A DNA stretch of 64,000 nt from assembly GCF_030272615.1 (NCBI RefSeq), contig NC_081406.1, forward strand, positions 459,446,072-459,510,071, read 5' to 3'. Positions 35,546 to 47,606 of this stretch are shown one piece after another. The DNA is from Cryptomeria japonica. Lineage: Eukaryota > Streptophyta > Pinopsida > Cupressales > Cupressaceae. A model generated the notes under the pieces. The model worked only from the letters and a program-made list of their open reading frames with translations, did not search any database and was not told where the DNA came from. The position numbers and the translations under genes are program-made. Positions within the stretch are counted from its first letter, which is position 1; each line of letters starts with the position of its first letter.

Positions 35546-36427
35546 TTACCCCAAGCCTCTGTTGTATCTGTAGGAGATAGGATTTATGGGTGTTTTTCTT
35601 CCTTTCTCCTCTGGTCCCAGGCCATGTCCTTTGTAACCCATTTTTTCAACTATGGCAAATGCTTTTGGGTACATTTCTTTGGATATTCTTGTTGGATCTT
35701 CATCTTCTTCCCAGTACAACCATGAAGAGATAGCTGCTTCGAGGCTCTCATTATCAAGTGGGCCCCATTGTTGGAAGGTAGTGTTTTGGCATTGCATGAC
35801 TGGTTTTGGGTCCTTTTTTATCTCTTTTGGTTTTCCAAATGACTTAGGAGAGAGAGGGAGGTTGCCTATTAATAAGACATCCTCCAATTTGTATTCTCCA
35901 CAGCCATTGTCCAAGATCTTGATTTGATTATCTGGTTGGGATGATGTGGAGGCAACATTTGATGTGTCAGATGGAGGCATTGGCAAGGATCCATTTAGTG
36001 GGCAATGATACAGATGCTTCCCCTCTAATAGTTTGCAATATTGAAAAGGTTGGGGATCACCTTTGATAGTGATCACTCTTCCATTATAGGGGAATTTGAT
36101 GCATTGGTGATAGGTGGAGGGTACGACCTGCAAGGAATGAATCCACGGCCTCCTGAGGAGAATGTTGTAGGGGAGATCAAGATCTAGTACTTGGCAAGGG
36201 GTTTCAATTGTAATGGGGCCCACTTGAAGAGGTAATGTGATCATGCCCTTTGAAATTCTTTCTGCATCATCATATGCCTTTATTGTGATCCTTCCTGATG
36301 TGTCTATCAGATCCTCAGAAAGTCCCAATTGTTTTATTAATTTGTATGTACACAGATTAAGCCCAGATCCACCATCTATCAGGATATGTTTGACCTTGTA
36401 CTTGTGGATGAGAGCTTTGATGTGCAA
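35546..36427 (-). pseudogene. pol: Protease with C-terminal G-patch, G1
   Basis: 293 codons open. The aspartic protease active site HILIDGGSGLNLC is at residues 14-26. ITIKAYDDAER and LDLDLPYNILLRRPWIHS follow. After a linker, residues 260-276 read VEKMGYKGHGLGPEEKG, a good G-patch (glycine-rich RNA-binding motif). G-patches after proteases are known from betaretroviruses and some plant elements. The reading frame is intact here, but the neighbouring frames are not. Confidence 0.8.
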
Positions 36428-36447
36428 AGGTTTGTTATGGTCTTCAT

Positions 36448-37336
36448 CTACGGGAGCATCTTTGGACTTAAATACAATGTGTTGCTAGGCAGTAAGGTTT
36501 CCAATGAGGGCTTGGAATTGGGTGGCATTGATGTTATCTGGAACGTGTGATTGGAGAAGGGTTTGTTCCAAAATTTCTTTATGGACCGGGGAGGTCTTGA
36601 GAAGTTCCAAAATGGAGATCTATGCAGGTGTCTTCCCAAGTTGATCAAGGAGGTCATATCGGCGGGTGGAAGACATGGGTGGGGGGTTTGGTGGGGGACT
36701 CCTTGGATGGTGACTTTACCTCGGTGTGTAGTTGCATTGCAGTCATTCTGGAAATGGGAGGTGGAAGGCATGGCACCCTGAATGACTATCCTAGCAGGAT
36801 TTGGTCTTCTTTGGGAAGAAGGAGAATTGACCCCTTGGATGGTTATGACATTGACATGATTGTCTGCAGGTTCAATGCGATCTACTAAAAAATCAAAACT
36901 GGTTATGTGATCAGCATAGTCATAACCCATTGCGTTAGATGATGAGCCTTTTCCTTTATCATGATTCGGGAAGGGTTCCTGGTACATTTTGAGTTTGTCA
37001 TTGTTATTACCAGGTTTTGCATTTGCTACTTCAATCTTACCTCTATCAATGAGATCTTGTATGTAGGTCTTCAGTTTCATACACTTTCATGTATCATGTC
37101 CCTTGATACGATGGTATTCACAATACTCATTTTCATTATACCATCTCAGTTTAGGTTGATTGGGGTCAAATGGGCGAGTGATTGGAAAAACCACTACACC
37201 TGCTTGGACAAGTTTTTGAAACACCACTTCAATAGGCTCAGCCAGAGGAGTGAAATCTCTTGGAGTCCTGTTATTCGATCGGGGTGGTCATCCCTGGATT
37301 GAGACATTGTTGTGAGCTTTTTTGGATTGATTTTGA
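36448..37336 (-). pseudogene. gag: gag zinc finger and linker of G1
   Basis: The finger CEYHRIKGHDTWKC (C-x2-H-x4-H-x4-C) is near 37080-37125, preceded by an Asn/Glu-rich segment and followed by KTYIQDLIDRGKIEV and EPFPNHDKGKG. The same variant finger occurs in the relic at 4480. A nucleic-acid-binding role is known for gag fingers. Stops flank the finger. Confidence 0.75.
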
Positions 37337-38886
37337 TTATTGATGATTGTTGGTGGTGGATTTTGGGGGAGCAGCCATAGTTTGGACCCGCTTTGCATTA
37401 GTTATGCCATCATTGACCACATTTTTGTTTTTGGACCAGAATTTTGGCTTGTCATTATAATAAGAGGAAGAACTTTGTGTTGATTTTTGGTAACATTTCA
37501 AGGTTCCTTCCTCCAACAAGACATGTTCGAGGGCGAGGCCCTTATCTTTCAATTTTTGGAAGGATCTAATACATTGAGATATTAAAGGTCTTGAAAGTTC
37601 AGGCACCAAGTTCTTTTGGAATAATTCAATTTGATATTGTTCTGGCATGTCCCACTGGAATTTCTTGATAAGATGTTGCCATCTTTGTAGGAAATTGGCG
37701 AAGGTTTCTCCGGGCCTTTGTTTTGTCTTACATAGGTCCATCATAGAAACATCATTACCCATGTTGTATGCATAGTGGGCCACAAATTTTTCTACCAAGT
37801 CTGGAAAAGAGACAATGGAACCTCATGGTAGAGATGAGAACCATGCTAGGGCGTCTCCTATGAGACTCTTGGGAAAGATTCTACGAAGATAAAGGTCACT
37901 ATAGGAGACTTCTTGGCATAAGATGTGGAATTCTCGAACATGATCGTGTGGGTCTCCTTTGCCTTCATACTTGGTGAATTTAGGAATCTCAAATCCCGGG
38001 GGATATGGTGCAACTGATATAGACGGATCATAAGGACAAGGGAAAATATCTTTGAATGAGTAAGTTTTTCTTTTATTAGTCTTTTGTTTCATGTCCTTGA
38101 TGATATTCTTCATGTCTTGAATTTCCTTGATGAGGTCTTGTTGTGGACTTTGATATTGATGAATTATATTTGTCCCAAGAATTGGATGAACCAAAGAAGG
38201 TGCACCACCACCAATATATTGATATGATGAGGAGGTGGGAATGTGGGATGTGATGACCGATGTCTCTGGGGTTTGAGGGACAGTTGGTTACAGTCCGCCA
38301 ACTATTGTGACAGGATTGAATATGGCCCGGATAAAATTTGCGACATTGTTGGGAGGAAGGGAAGTTTGTGGAATAGAAATTTGTGGTTGAATAGAAGGAG
38401 GTGGTATTGAAGTTTGTTGGAGAATGGATGAGATCGGATTTGATAGTGGTATAGATGGTAAGGGGGAAGAAGGTGGGATGGAGACCACGGTGGGAGGTAC
38501 CACAACATTGATTGAGCTTGGATGATTGATGGGGCTGCAATTGATTGAGTTTGAATAGTAGGTGTAGCACTTTGTGTGGGAGCGAGGTCTCCTTGTGGTT
38601 GTTGGGTGAGAGCGGATCTATTAAATTCAGGCGAAAGTTGAGCTCCATGTTCAAGGAGAGTTTTCAGAAGTGCAGTAGGATTGTGTTTAATAAACTTTTC
38701 CATCATCTCTTTGTTGTAAGAATCTGCTAGGAAAGTTTGCACTTCCGGACAAAGTTCATCTTAGTTAACCATGTCAAGATTTTGACTTTGATCTTGATCG
38801 CTAGGTTGCCCACTTTTTGTATGATCTTGCATGGTATCTTCATTTAGGACATCAATGTCTGGCATGCCATATTGTTGTTCAGCCAT
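37337..38886 (-). pseudogene. gag: gag capsid region of G1
   Basis: The proposed start is ATG 38886 (MAEQQYGMPDID). A Pro/Ser/Gln-rich N-terminal part follows, with a TAA near 38763 and frameshifts near 38500 and 38290. The retrotransposon gag domain proper lies at 37400-38010: KFTKYEGKGDPHDHVREF, DALAWFSSLP, then YAYNMGNDVSMMDL, RPGETFANFLQRW and ELFQKNLVPEL. These are the usual capsid motifs of plant Ty3/gypsy elements. Confidence 0.85.
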
Positions 38887-38933
38887 CTTTTTCTTTTGGG
38901 ATCGAGTTGCGACCATACACGATATTTGTGATG

Positions 38934-39372
38934 AAAAGACATAGGAAAAATGTGATGAAAGGACTTAAGAAATTTGTGATGAAAGGATTTAAGAAATTTG
39001 AGGATGAAAGGACTTAAGAAATATGTGATGAAAGGATTTAAGAAATTTGAGGATGAAAGGACTTAAGAAATTTGTGATGAAAGGATTTAAGAATTTTGAG
39101 GATGAAAAGACTTGAGAAATTTGTGATGAAAGGATTTGAGAAATTTTAGGATGAAAAGACTTGAGAAATTTGTGATGAAAGGATTTAAGAAATTTGTGAT
39201 GAAAGGACTTGAGAAATTTGTGATGAAAGGATTTAAGAAATTTGTGATGAAAGGACTTGAGAAATTTGTGATGAAAGGATTTAAGAAAATTGTGGATGAA
39301 AGGATTTGAGAAATTTGTGATGAAAGGATTTAAGAAAATTGAGGATGAAAGGATTTAAGAAATTTGAGAATG
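38934..39372. repeat. 24-25 bp minisatellite in the G1 leader
   Basis: About 18 copies of GATGAAAGGATTTAAGAAAT plus TTGT or TTGAG. Units alternate between GTGATG and GAGGATG starts (24 and 25 bp) in part of the array. It lies between the 5' LTR and gag. Confidence 0.9.
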
Positions 39373-39565
39373 ATTGATGAAGAAGGTATGGTAGTGATGG
39401 TTTAGAAGAAACTTGATAACTAGGTTGTCTTTGACATGAATACGACTTAATGGAGGATTGATTTGAATGGCAAGTTGTATGAAGGGATATGACCACCCTG
39501 ATTTGGATGATAGTTGGTGTTTCAAAGGACAAACTTGAATGTTGATGGAGATGACGAACTCTTAG

Positions 39566-40350
39566 TGAAGAGGGGAAAACAGATTTGAAAGGTAAACTGA
39601 TCAAAACATAACGAAATAAACATGTAGAATGCTAAAATATCCAAGATTTACTTGTGAGCTCACATAAGGTCCAAGAGAGGGTGTGGAGACCAAGAAATAT
39701 GCCTTAAAGGCATTTCGTATCTCCACACTCTACAAGGTGCATTGGAGAAATTAAAAATTCTCCAAAAATGGATATTATGGGGATTAGAAGAATAAAAAGG
39801 AATTAAAAATTCCTTGGGAGAGGGAAATGCCTAGAGGAATGTGAGATTTCAAAAATCTTACATTCATCTAGAAAAAGAGCATTTAAAGCTAGTGGCTGGA
39901 TGAAAGGACAAATAGTTGACTTTGTGGCTAATCATGATGATTAGCCATTAACGACTCATTAGGAGGGGGATTAGAGGAAATGTTAGGTGGGATTTATATT
40001 TGTAGGAGAATTTGACTAGGAGAGAGAATGAGTGGAGGGAATAAAAAAATAGAAGAATAATGTTAAGTGAGTTTAGGGAGTTTCTAGAAGAATTTATTAG
40101 GTTAATGATGAATTAAGAAGATGATTTGTAGGAATCATGTAGGTTAACTAATTAATTGGAATTAATTAGCTAAGAGGAAGATTTGTGAGGATTTGATTTT
40201 TTAGAAGAATAAAGAAAGGGATTGATATGATATAGTGACAATATTAATTATATTTAATTAATATTGAGAAGAATTTTAATTAACATAATTAATTAATTAA
40301 TTATGTGAGGAATTAAAAATAATTAAAATAATTATTTTTAAGTGTCTACA
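39566..40350 (-). repeat. 5' LTR of G1, internally deleted
   Basis: On the minus strand it runs TGTAGACACTT to CCCCTCTTCA, 785 bp. Compared with the 3' LTR it lacks about 320 bp (28640-28960 of that copy), which includes the TATA box. Confidence 0.85.
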
Positions 40351-41910
40351 CTTAGCTTCTCTCTTAGGCTTATGAAAAATGGGACGGACAGAGTTTTGAC
40401 GCAATTTTGGACTTTGTGTGGGTAATGACTTGGACAATTGTTTCTGTCTTGAAAAATGTTTTTGCAAAGTGTTTGGGGATAGTGATGTGTTTTTAGTCTA
40501 CTCTTGGCAAGTATGTATCAAACAAAGCAAACACAGTGATCAAATGCATAAAATATCAAAGACACTCATGCTCATATACAACATTCTTAAGGCTGGCAAG
40601 GACAATAGTCATTGAATCCCAATTGGTTTCCCATCTACGCTTACCTAGAGCGGACACTTAGATGCTTGACCCCACTGGCTCCCCTCCACGACACTCACTT
40701 CTCGGGGCAGCCAAGCATCAATTCCCATGAAAACTCCTCATGGCGAACTTTGTGTCTCTACTAAGGGTCGTAAGAATATGGGCCGCTTCAGACGTCTGAC
40801 CTCTTGCACCAATGACTAGAAGGTTTTTGGCCACTATGAACAAGGTGTTTAGTAAGTATTACCGTTAGGAGCTACCCTTCGAAGTTGCGCAAGCGCAATT
40901 GAGGCCTATAGCCCAATGAAGCACCAAGAACTTAGTAGTCACGCAAGCGTGATTGAGATCTCTAGGATCCTACTAAGCACCCAATGTGAGAGTGAACTCT
41001 CATATAGCCCCAACCATTAACCCTTTCATAGTGAATGACCTATTTATTATAGTGAGTTGGGAACCCCAGGTCCGGGTGTACTCACTTGGGTCATTCCCCT
41101 CTTACCTTCTCAAAGAGCAAGTTGGGAGGGCAGGCCTGCTAGAGGTAAACACACAATCAAACAAGAAAAGGTTGGAGGGTCTAGATTTCTGATCGTCTAG
41201 TAAGACGAGAGCATACTTTCCTACCTTTACGCTTTTCTTAAAGACACATAAGGCAATGATTCATTCCATTTTAATTAATATCTGGATGCCTAATTTAAAT
41301 AAATGCACAATATTCGGTTGAATTAGCTAGGCAACCTGCAAAACCACTTGATTAGTAGTTTGAAAAATGGAGTCTTCAAAAAGTGTCCTGCAAAACAACT
41401 TGATTAGTAGTTTGGAAAAACAGAGTCTTCAACAAGCGTCCTGCAGAAAACAACAAAATGACAAAAATATTAATTTTTTTTAATTTTTTGGGAATGAATA
41501 GAAAAACATAAATAAAAACATTTTTACTAATGACAAATGTGGATTTGAAGAAAACTTTGATGGGTAAATGGGGTTTGACTAGGTTTTTGCCACTTTCCAA
41601 GGGATAGGCAAGCGAAAAATGGGGATTTTGGAGGAGAGATGAAGGAATGGGAAAATTTGTCCAAGAGGGACAAAGAAGCAAAAGTTGAAGAGGGATAATA
41701 TGAGAAAAATTTGGAGGTGATTGGATAAAAGGGGAAGGAGTTATGACAAACCCTAAAAATAGAGAAATATGAGATTTTGGGCTTCAAAAAGTGCATTTTT
41801 TGGATAAGGCCTCCAAGGAAGGAAATGTGGAAAATGGCAATGCGGAGAATCTGGTGAAGTTTGGAGGAAAATGAAGTTGAGATAAAGAAGATATGGTGAA
41901 AAAACAAAAT
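40351..41910. other. Non-coding interval with covarying palindromes
   Basis: No gene. Three short palindromes with 2-base centres lie at 40885-40898, 40939-40952 and 40987-41002. The rest is unique-looking, possibly leader DNA of another LTR element. Confidence 0.5.
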
Positions 41911-42018
41911 TTAACAGAGCAAACAAAAACCTTAGATTTAACAGAGCAAAGAGAAACCCTGGATTTAACATAGCAGACAGAAACCCTGGATTTAACAAAG
42001 TAGACAGAAACCCTAGAT
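41911..42018. repeat. 27 bp tandem repeat, four units
   Basis: Units start at 41911, 41938, 41965 and 41992, each of the type TTAACANAGNANACANAAAC plus CCTGGAT. The 27 bp length keeps a frame, giving a shadow Asn/Pro/Gly/Phe/Leu repeat. Confidence 0.9.
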
Positions 42019-42023
42019 TTTTC

Positions 42024-44824
42024 ACCTATACTGCCTCTCGCTTTCCATTTTCAGTCATGTTGGCTTCATTTCTTCCCTATTATTGTTTTGGGGTTCCATT
42101 TTGACCTCTTCTTTAACCCCATAGTGTCACATTCATTCCTTCTCCATCCGATGACCCGCTTTGACCTAATTTACCTATTATTGCTTGGTTTTATCCAGTA
42201 TGACCTAACTTTCCAATCTTTGCTCAAATCTTTCCATTTTTGTCTAAAACTTCCCAATTCTTTCTAAATTCACCTATTTTGACCAAAATTGACTTAATTT
42301 TACCTAATTAAGGTCTTTGAGCATCAGGTTGACTAATTGCCCTTTTAGGTTTAATTAATTCTTTAATTAATTAAGCCTCTTCTTACTAATTCTTCTTCTT
42401 TAAATCTTTCATCATTTAATCAAACATCTCCCTTTTTAATAATAAGTAAATAATATTAAATAATTTAATTAATTTTGATTCATTGCCTTTATTAAATGAT
42501 CTTAATTATTTAATTAAAACATTTCATTTCTAATGCCTTATAGTTGAATAATTTATTTGAATTATTCAATTAGCTAAGTATGTCATCAAAATTAAATAAA
42601 TATCTTTATTTATTTAATTTTCCAACTATATTCCCATATGAGGATAATATCTTCTTTTTTAATTATTACTTGCAGAATATCCTCCTAATTTTTTAAAATG
42701 GTGATATCATCTTGGATATTTATGAGATTTCTCTTTGTTTTTTGAAAATTGTGTTTTTTGGAAATATGTCATTATATCTTCTTTTTTTTTTCCAAAAATG
42801 AGGTATGTGTTGGGACTTCAAAATATTGGTCAAATTTTGAAGACCCAGGTTCAAAATTTTGTTAAATGCATTCATAATTGCCTTGTAGAATAGGCCTGAG
42901 TAGCTCAGTTTGTGAGCTCATATTTTTGCACCAGTGAAATGTCATGTAAAATCCTCTTGAGAGGTTGTTATACACCTTGAAAATATGCCATTATTCCATT
43001 TTCATCTTTCCTGGACCAGATTTGATGTGTTTGTGAAGTCTCCTTTGAAGGTCTTGAGGTTAGGGTTGTTGTTTGCACCTTTTGCACATTTCCGAGTAAC
43101 TCACTTTGAGTAGTTGTATATTTGTGTCAAATGATCACCATGCCAGACTAATATTTTCTTGTGATTGTGTACTATTTATTGAAGCCCCATGATCTATTTG
43201 ATAGGATTTCCAAGTTGATTCCAATTGCAAAAAGTTCGGTTTTGCAAACTGGACTATGTCAAACGGCAATCGGGAGCCTTCTTTGTGAATTTTTATTTCA
43301 CACCTAGTTGACTTGATTTTAAAAGTGGTTGTAACCTATGACTATCTATAAAATTATTTTCCATTTTCCCAATTTATAGTCCCCCAACTCCTCGTTTGAT
43401 CAATTTTTCAGAGCCCATTCCAAATGAACTTTTTCAGGGTTCCATGATCAGCATGCTTGATATTTTAGAGGCAACTTTGAAGGTTAATATTTTTCACATG
43501 TGACCTAATCAGGTCAAACCCTCATCCACACCTATTCATGGTAACTTGATGTACTAGCATGCCAAGTGGCAGCTCATGAGATGAAAAATTTGATATTCTT
43601 ACAACTCAGGTTTTTGATGGTACTCAAGTTGATTTATCAGGTTTAGCTTTAGATAAACCTGAGTAGGCGACTTTGAAGGTTAATATATTTTTCCTCAATT
43701 GTCATTTTGATGATACATCTGATTCCCTATATTACTTGTATTACATTCAATCAGTGTGCTAGTGTGTAGACCCTAATCAGGTGTTGTGATCAATTTTTGA
43801 AGTTGATTCTAGGGGCTACTCAGGTGTTTTCAACAAAATTTCAAAGTTGCAAAATGCCAAGTTTGATGACCACACATTCAATTTCTCACATCCCGGATAC
43901 ATCCACTTAGTGTTTTAGAGAATTTCTCTAGGTTCAATTGCCCAAAAATAAGTATATGAGATTGGTGTCTCTAGTGGGTTCGTTCTCACAAGTACATTAG
44001 GGTATTGGCTTCTCCCATAGGTTGGTGCCTATTCAATCATTGCAAGTGATTCATTATTTTGTATGGATAGATTTGGGTAGTAGATCCAAACCACTATTCT
44101 CACAATAATTTTTCCAATCTTGGGTTTCCACATTGTAGCATCATAAAATTTCACCCTTGCAATTTTGACTGCATTTTAGGCCCCTTACCTTGGTTATATC
44201 ATCTCCCACGCTTGATTGGGATCTATCTATGCCTCCAAAATGGAACTAGGCCTTATTTCCACACTTTACAACTTGTTTAGACCTTGTTTTAGGCCCTGAA
44301 AATGGGCATGACCATTGAGTGGCACACCAATCCCCTTAGCATAGGGGCATGGTGCCCTTGTCCTCCCTCTTTGTGTGGCCCCAAAATGGTTCCATCTGAC
44401 CCTTGGACATAAATTATCTTTTAGGAATTAAATTCCCCTCCTATGTCATCCTTTGGTGAGGGGATAATTAAACCTCCAAGGCAAGTATAAAAGGGGATCT
44501 AGTCCTCTCATTTGCATAAGAGAAAATTGGGAAAACAAGCGGAAGGTCTCCATTATCATCATGAAGCGTTCAAGTGTTCAAGCATCCATCAAGTCTTCTT
44601 CTTCATGTGTCTTCTTCATTCATCCATTGGAGCAACATTACAACATTCATTTCCAAGCATGTGTGTGTTAGGGTTTTTTTTATGTTATATGCCATTTCAT
44701 GCAACACTTGTGATTACATTCAAGAAGCAAAGAAACCATCATCAACAAATTATAGATCTACAAGGTATACATTTTCATTATTTGTATTTAAGAATTTGCA
44801 ATTACTTTCTTTCAAGATCAATTT
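42024..44824 (+). repeat. Large LTR-like sequence including direct repeat copy 2
   Basis: 42024-43212 matches 27366-28560. Downstream is a TATAAAAGG box at 44486-44494 followed by leader-like CT-rich sequence, so this looks like the promoter side of a plus-strand LTR of more than 2.8 kb. It is interrupted at 44824 by C1; its continuation seems to be 57866-57939. Confidence 0.55.
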
Positions 44825-44994
44825 TGTTAGATAGTTCAAATAACCGGAATACAATTGAGAGGGGGGAGTAAATCAGTTGTCATATATTACCAAAACATTT
44901 AGCAATTAAAACTTTAATACTAGAACCCAAAACATTAATACCAGAATGCTTAAGCCAAATACTGGAATATCAGTTAAACCAATTAATCTTAAAC
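44825..44994 (-). repeat. C1 3' LTR, outer piece
   Basis: Matches 56661-56825 and includes TGTTAGATAG at the outer end. It ends in TAAAC, the left target copy of D. Confidence 0.85.
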
Positions 44995-45702
44995 TGTTGG
45001 CAATTGACACTCTATTGGTTGGTTTCACTATGTTGTCATTGATGGCAACATGATTTTGTGTTTCGGCTCTATATGGTGTACTAGCAGACACTTCACAGAT
45101 TCTACACTAGCACTGACACGACATAAGATTTCTTTGGTAATCGGCAATGCATACCGACATGGTATAGTAAAGGTTATCAGTTTTGGAGGACGACACATCT
45201 TGGATATGGCATTGGCAATTTGTTTTAATGTTTATACATTTATATTATCTAGCCGACATGTAATCTGATATTGTATATATCTTTCGAAGCCGACATAAGG
45301 CATAAACGTTGTATAGGGTATATAGGTTAGTTTGATAGATCATTTTGTGTGTGACTTAGAATGGATATGAAAATGTAATATGATGTGAAATCATTCAGAG
45401 AGATTATGTATTTGAGGAATTTATTGTAAGGGTTATTCCAGTAAATGGGTTTAGGGTTTCAACTGGAATAGCCAGAGCTTAAACCGAAACTAGATTCTGG
45501 CATAAAAGATGCTATCTTAGCAGTTCACACTTCTCTAGATTGTTGTCTAGAATTCTATGTAGTCAGTAAGGCTCCTATTGTGATTGAGCAGTGTGCTCTA
45601 GGCTGTAAGTCTTCCTGCAAGTGTAGGCTCCTCATATATTATAATATCTCTTCATATGGCCAGTGGATTGATATTGTGGGTCACAAATCCCACCATGGTT
45701 TT

Positions 45703-46163
45703 TGTTGGTGTAAATAATTATTCATCTTGGATATTATTACACCTTACTTAAGTTTACTTAGCAAATGCATTTCATAGTAGTTTGGGTATGAGACACTTGG
45801 GTGTTTATGCCACATTGGGATAGTGTGTGTAGGATAATTTCCACCTTTTGTGGTCTTATCTTGTTGTTACATTCCACCTTTGGTGGGTGATCCACCTCAT
45901 GTGGAATATTATATTGTTTCTCCTACCTACCCACACCTATTTCCTACCTACCTTTGTTTTTTATTGAGCCACATGTCATGTTTGTGTGCTCACATATCCA
46001 TATAGCCTTGCCTATATAAGCAGGCTCATATTTATTGTATGTAATGCTTGATGATCCAATTGATCAATATTTCCATCTTGATAGAATACAGTTTATTTCT
46101 ATCATTTATTTTGTCTCTCTATTGTATTTTTCATTGAGCCCTTGATCTTGGCAAAATCTCCCA
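45703..46163 (+). repeat. 5' LTR of E
   Basis: TGTTGGTGTAAATAATTATT to AAAATCTCCCA. TATATAAG at 46013-46020 is the likely TATA box. It differs from the 3' LTR by scattered substitutions and a deletion of about 28 bp in the other copy. Confidence 0.9.
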
Positions 46164-46175
46164 TGGTATCAGAGC
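46164..46175 (+). other. Primer binding site of E
   Basis: TGGTATCAGAGC directly after the LTR, complementary to initiator Met tRNA. Confidence 0.9.
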
Positions 46176-47606
46176 ATATAGGGCTTCATTGATTAGTCTT
46201 TTGGAGACATTGTGGAGGCTTCATTTTTTGGGGGCATCATACAACGATTTGGACATCATGGTTGAGTCTGGGAGGCCGTTTCCATAAATTTTTACTATAA
46301 AGTCAACTATATTTGGTGAGAAATTTATTTTGCCTATTTTGGCTATAGTCGTACAGATTTCGAAATTTAAAAAAAAAATTATTTTTTCTACAAAATGTTT
46401 TTTCATTTCCGCAAGAAAAATTTGGAAATTTTTTGAAAAAAGGGTATAAAAGATTTTTTGAAAAAAAAAAAAAAAATCTTTTGGGGGGTCTGCAGACCCC
46501 CCCCCCCTCGTGATCTTTGTACCACAGGGTTTTTCTACAGCTTTGTGCCCCCATCGTCTGTACTGCCACTGCCACCGTACTGTTCGTGCTCCTCCGACGG
46601 TCATATCTCCTCCCAGTCCCAGTAGTCCCCACAGTCCTTTAGGCTTCTGCTCCAGCCCCAACGACTAGAAGCTCCCCTATCGGTGACCTCACCTTCCCTG
46701 GTGGCCCTTTGTTTTGGCATTGTTGCTCCGACCCACCCCTGACACTGCCTGCCGACAGACAACAGCCACCAACAGACCTTCTGCCGGCCCTCCGACCATC
46801 GCCACCTCAGCAGTCTAGCCTCTTTGCCACATGGACCAGACACACACCCTGCCATGTAAGCGTATGGTCAACCCAGTCAATAGATTTGCCACATCATCAT
46901 GTATGACCCATTCAACGCTTGCCACAACATATTTTCCGTACAGTACACGCATCAACATAGCCATGGAGGTGAAGTTTTTTTGACAGTAAGACGAGTGTCA
47001 AATTTAAGCCTGTCATTTGCTAACATTAGCATTATTTTGAAATTTTTAACCCCCTCTCATTGAGCTTTTCAGTTTTGCAGTTCAACTTTGGAAGGCCATA
47101 TCTTGCTCATTTTTTATCCTTTTTTATGCAATTTTTTTAAAAATGGGCTATAATTTTGTGCTCAGCGTAGTAGTGGAGGAATTTTCTAATTTTGATGGAT
47201 GGATTTTTCAGAAATTGTAGATCTTCATCACTGTACCTGTCTAATCCCCGATTTTGCAACTTCAGAGGCTTCATTTGGGGTCATACAACCTCCTTTTCAG
47301 GTGCCATTTTTTTTAAAGGTGCATAATTTTTTGCCTACTTTCATAATCTACCATTTGTTTCTAGTTATTTTGACTAGAAATTGTACTTTCAGTATTTGGT
47401 CATTTTTGGCCTATTTGGTACTTGTATTTCGCTCGGATCTCAGTTTAGATCACTAGTAGTACTTGTTGAGGTCTCTTAGATCTCATTTTGAGAAGTTGTA
47501 AATTGAAATCAGAAGTCCACTTTTCCTTGTTTTGCACGTGGCCCATTGTATATGCACTAAGTATAAAGTGCCAAATCACCTTTTTTTTGGGGGGGGGGTT
47601 TCTTGA
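46176..47606 (+). other. Long leader of E
   Basis: 1.4 kb without a supported gene. 46490-46960 is C-rich (CCACCG, CTCCGACC words) after a run of C at 46497-46507; the rest is AT-rich. Confidence 0.6.

Larger units (their letters stand above)
28561..40350 (-). mobile_element. Ty3/gypsy element, Tat-like, minus strand (G1)
   Basis: Order on the minus strand: 5' LTR, minisatellite leader, gag, protease with G-patch, RT, RNase H, second RNase H, integrase, tandem-repeat 3' UTR, PPT, 3' LTR. Two RNase H domains and 3' tandem arrays are features of the Tat lineage. The flanks (ATTTCC on the left, CTTAGC on the right) show no target duplication, so the ends may come from recombination. No initiator-Met PBS is seen next to the 5' LTR. 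Confidence 0.85.

Noticed and set aside
41376-42025. Minus-strand frames with Asn-Pro-Gly-Phe-Leu repeats
   Set aside because: They come from the 27 bp tandem repeat and AT-rich DNA; no known protein.
44512-44871. Plus-strand open frames after the TATA box
   Set aside because: Leader part of an LTR-like sequence; they run across the C1 boundary and have no domain.
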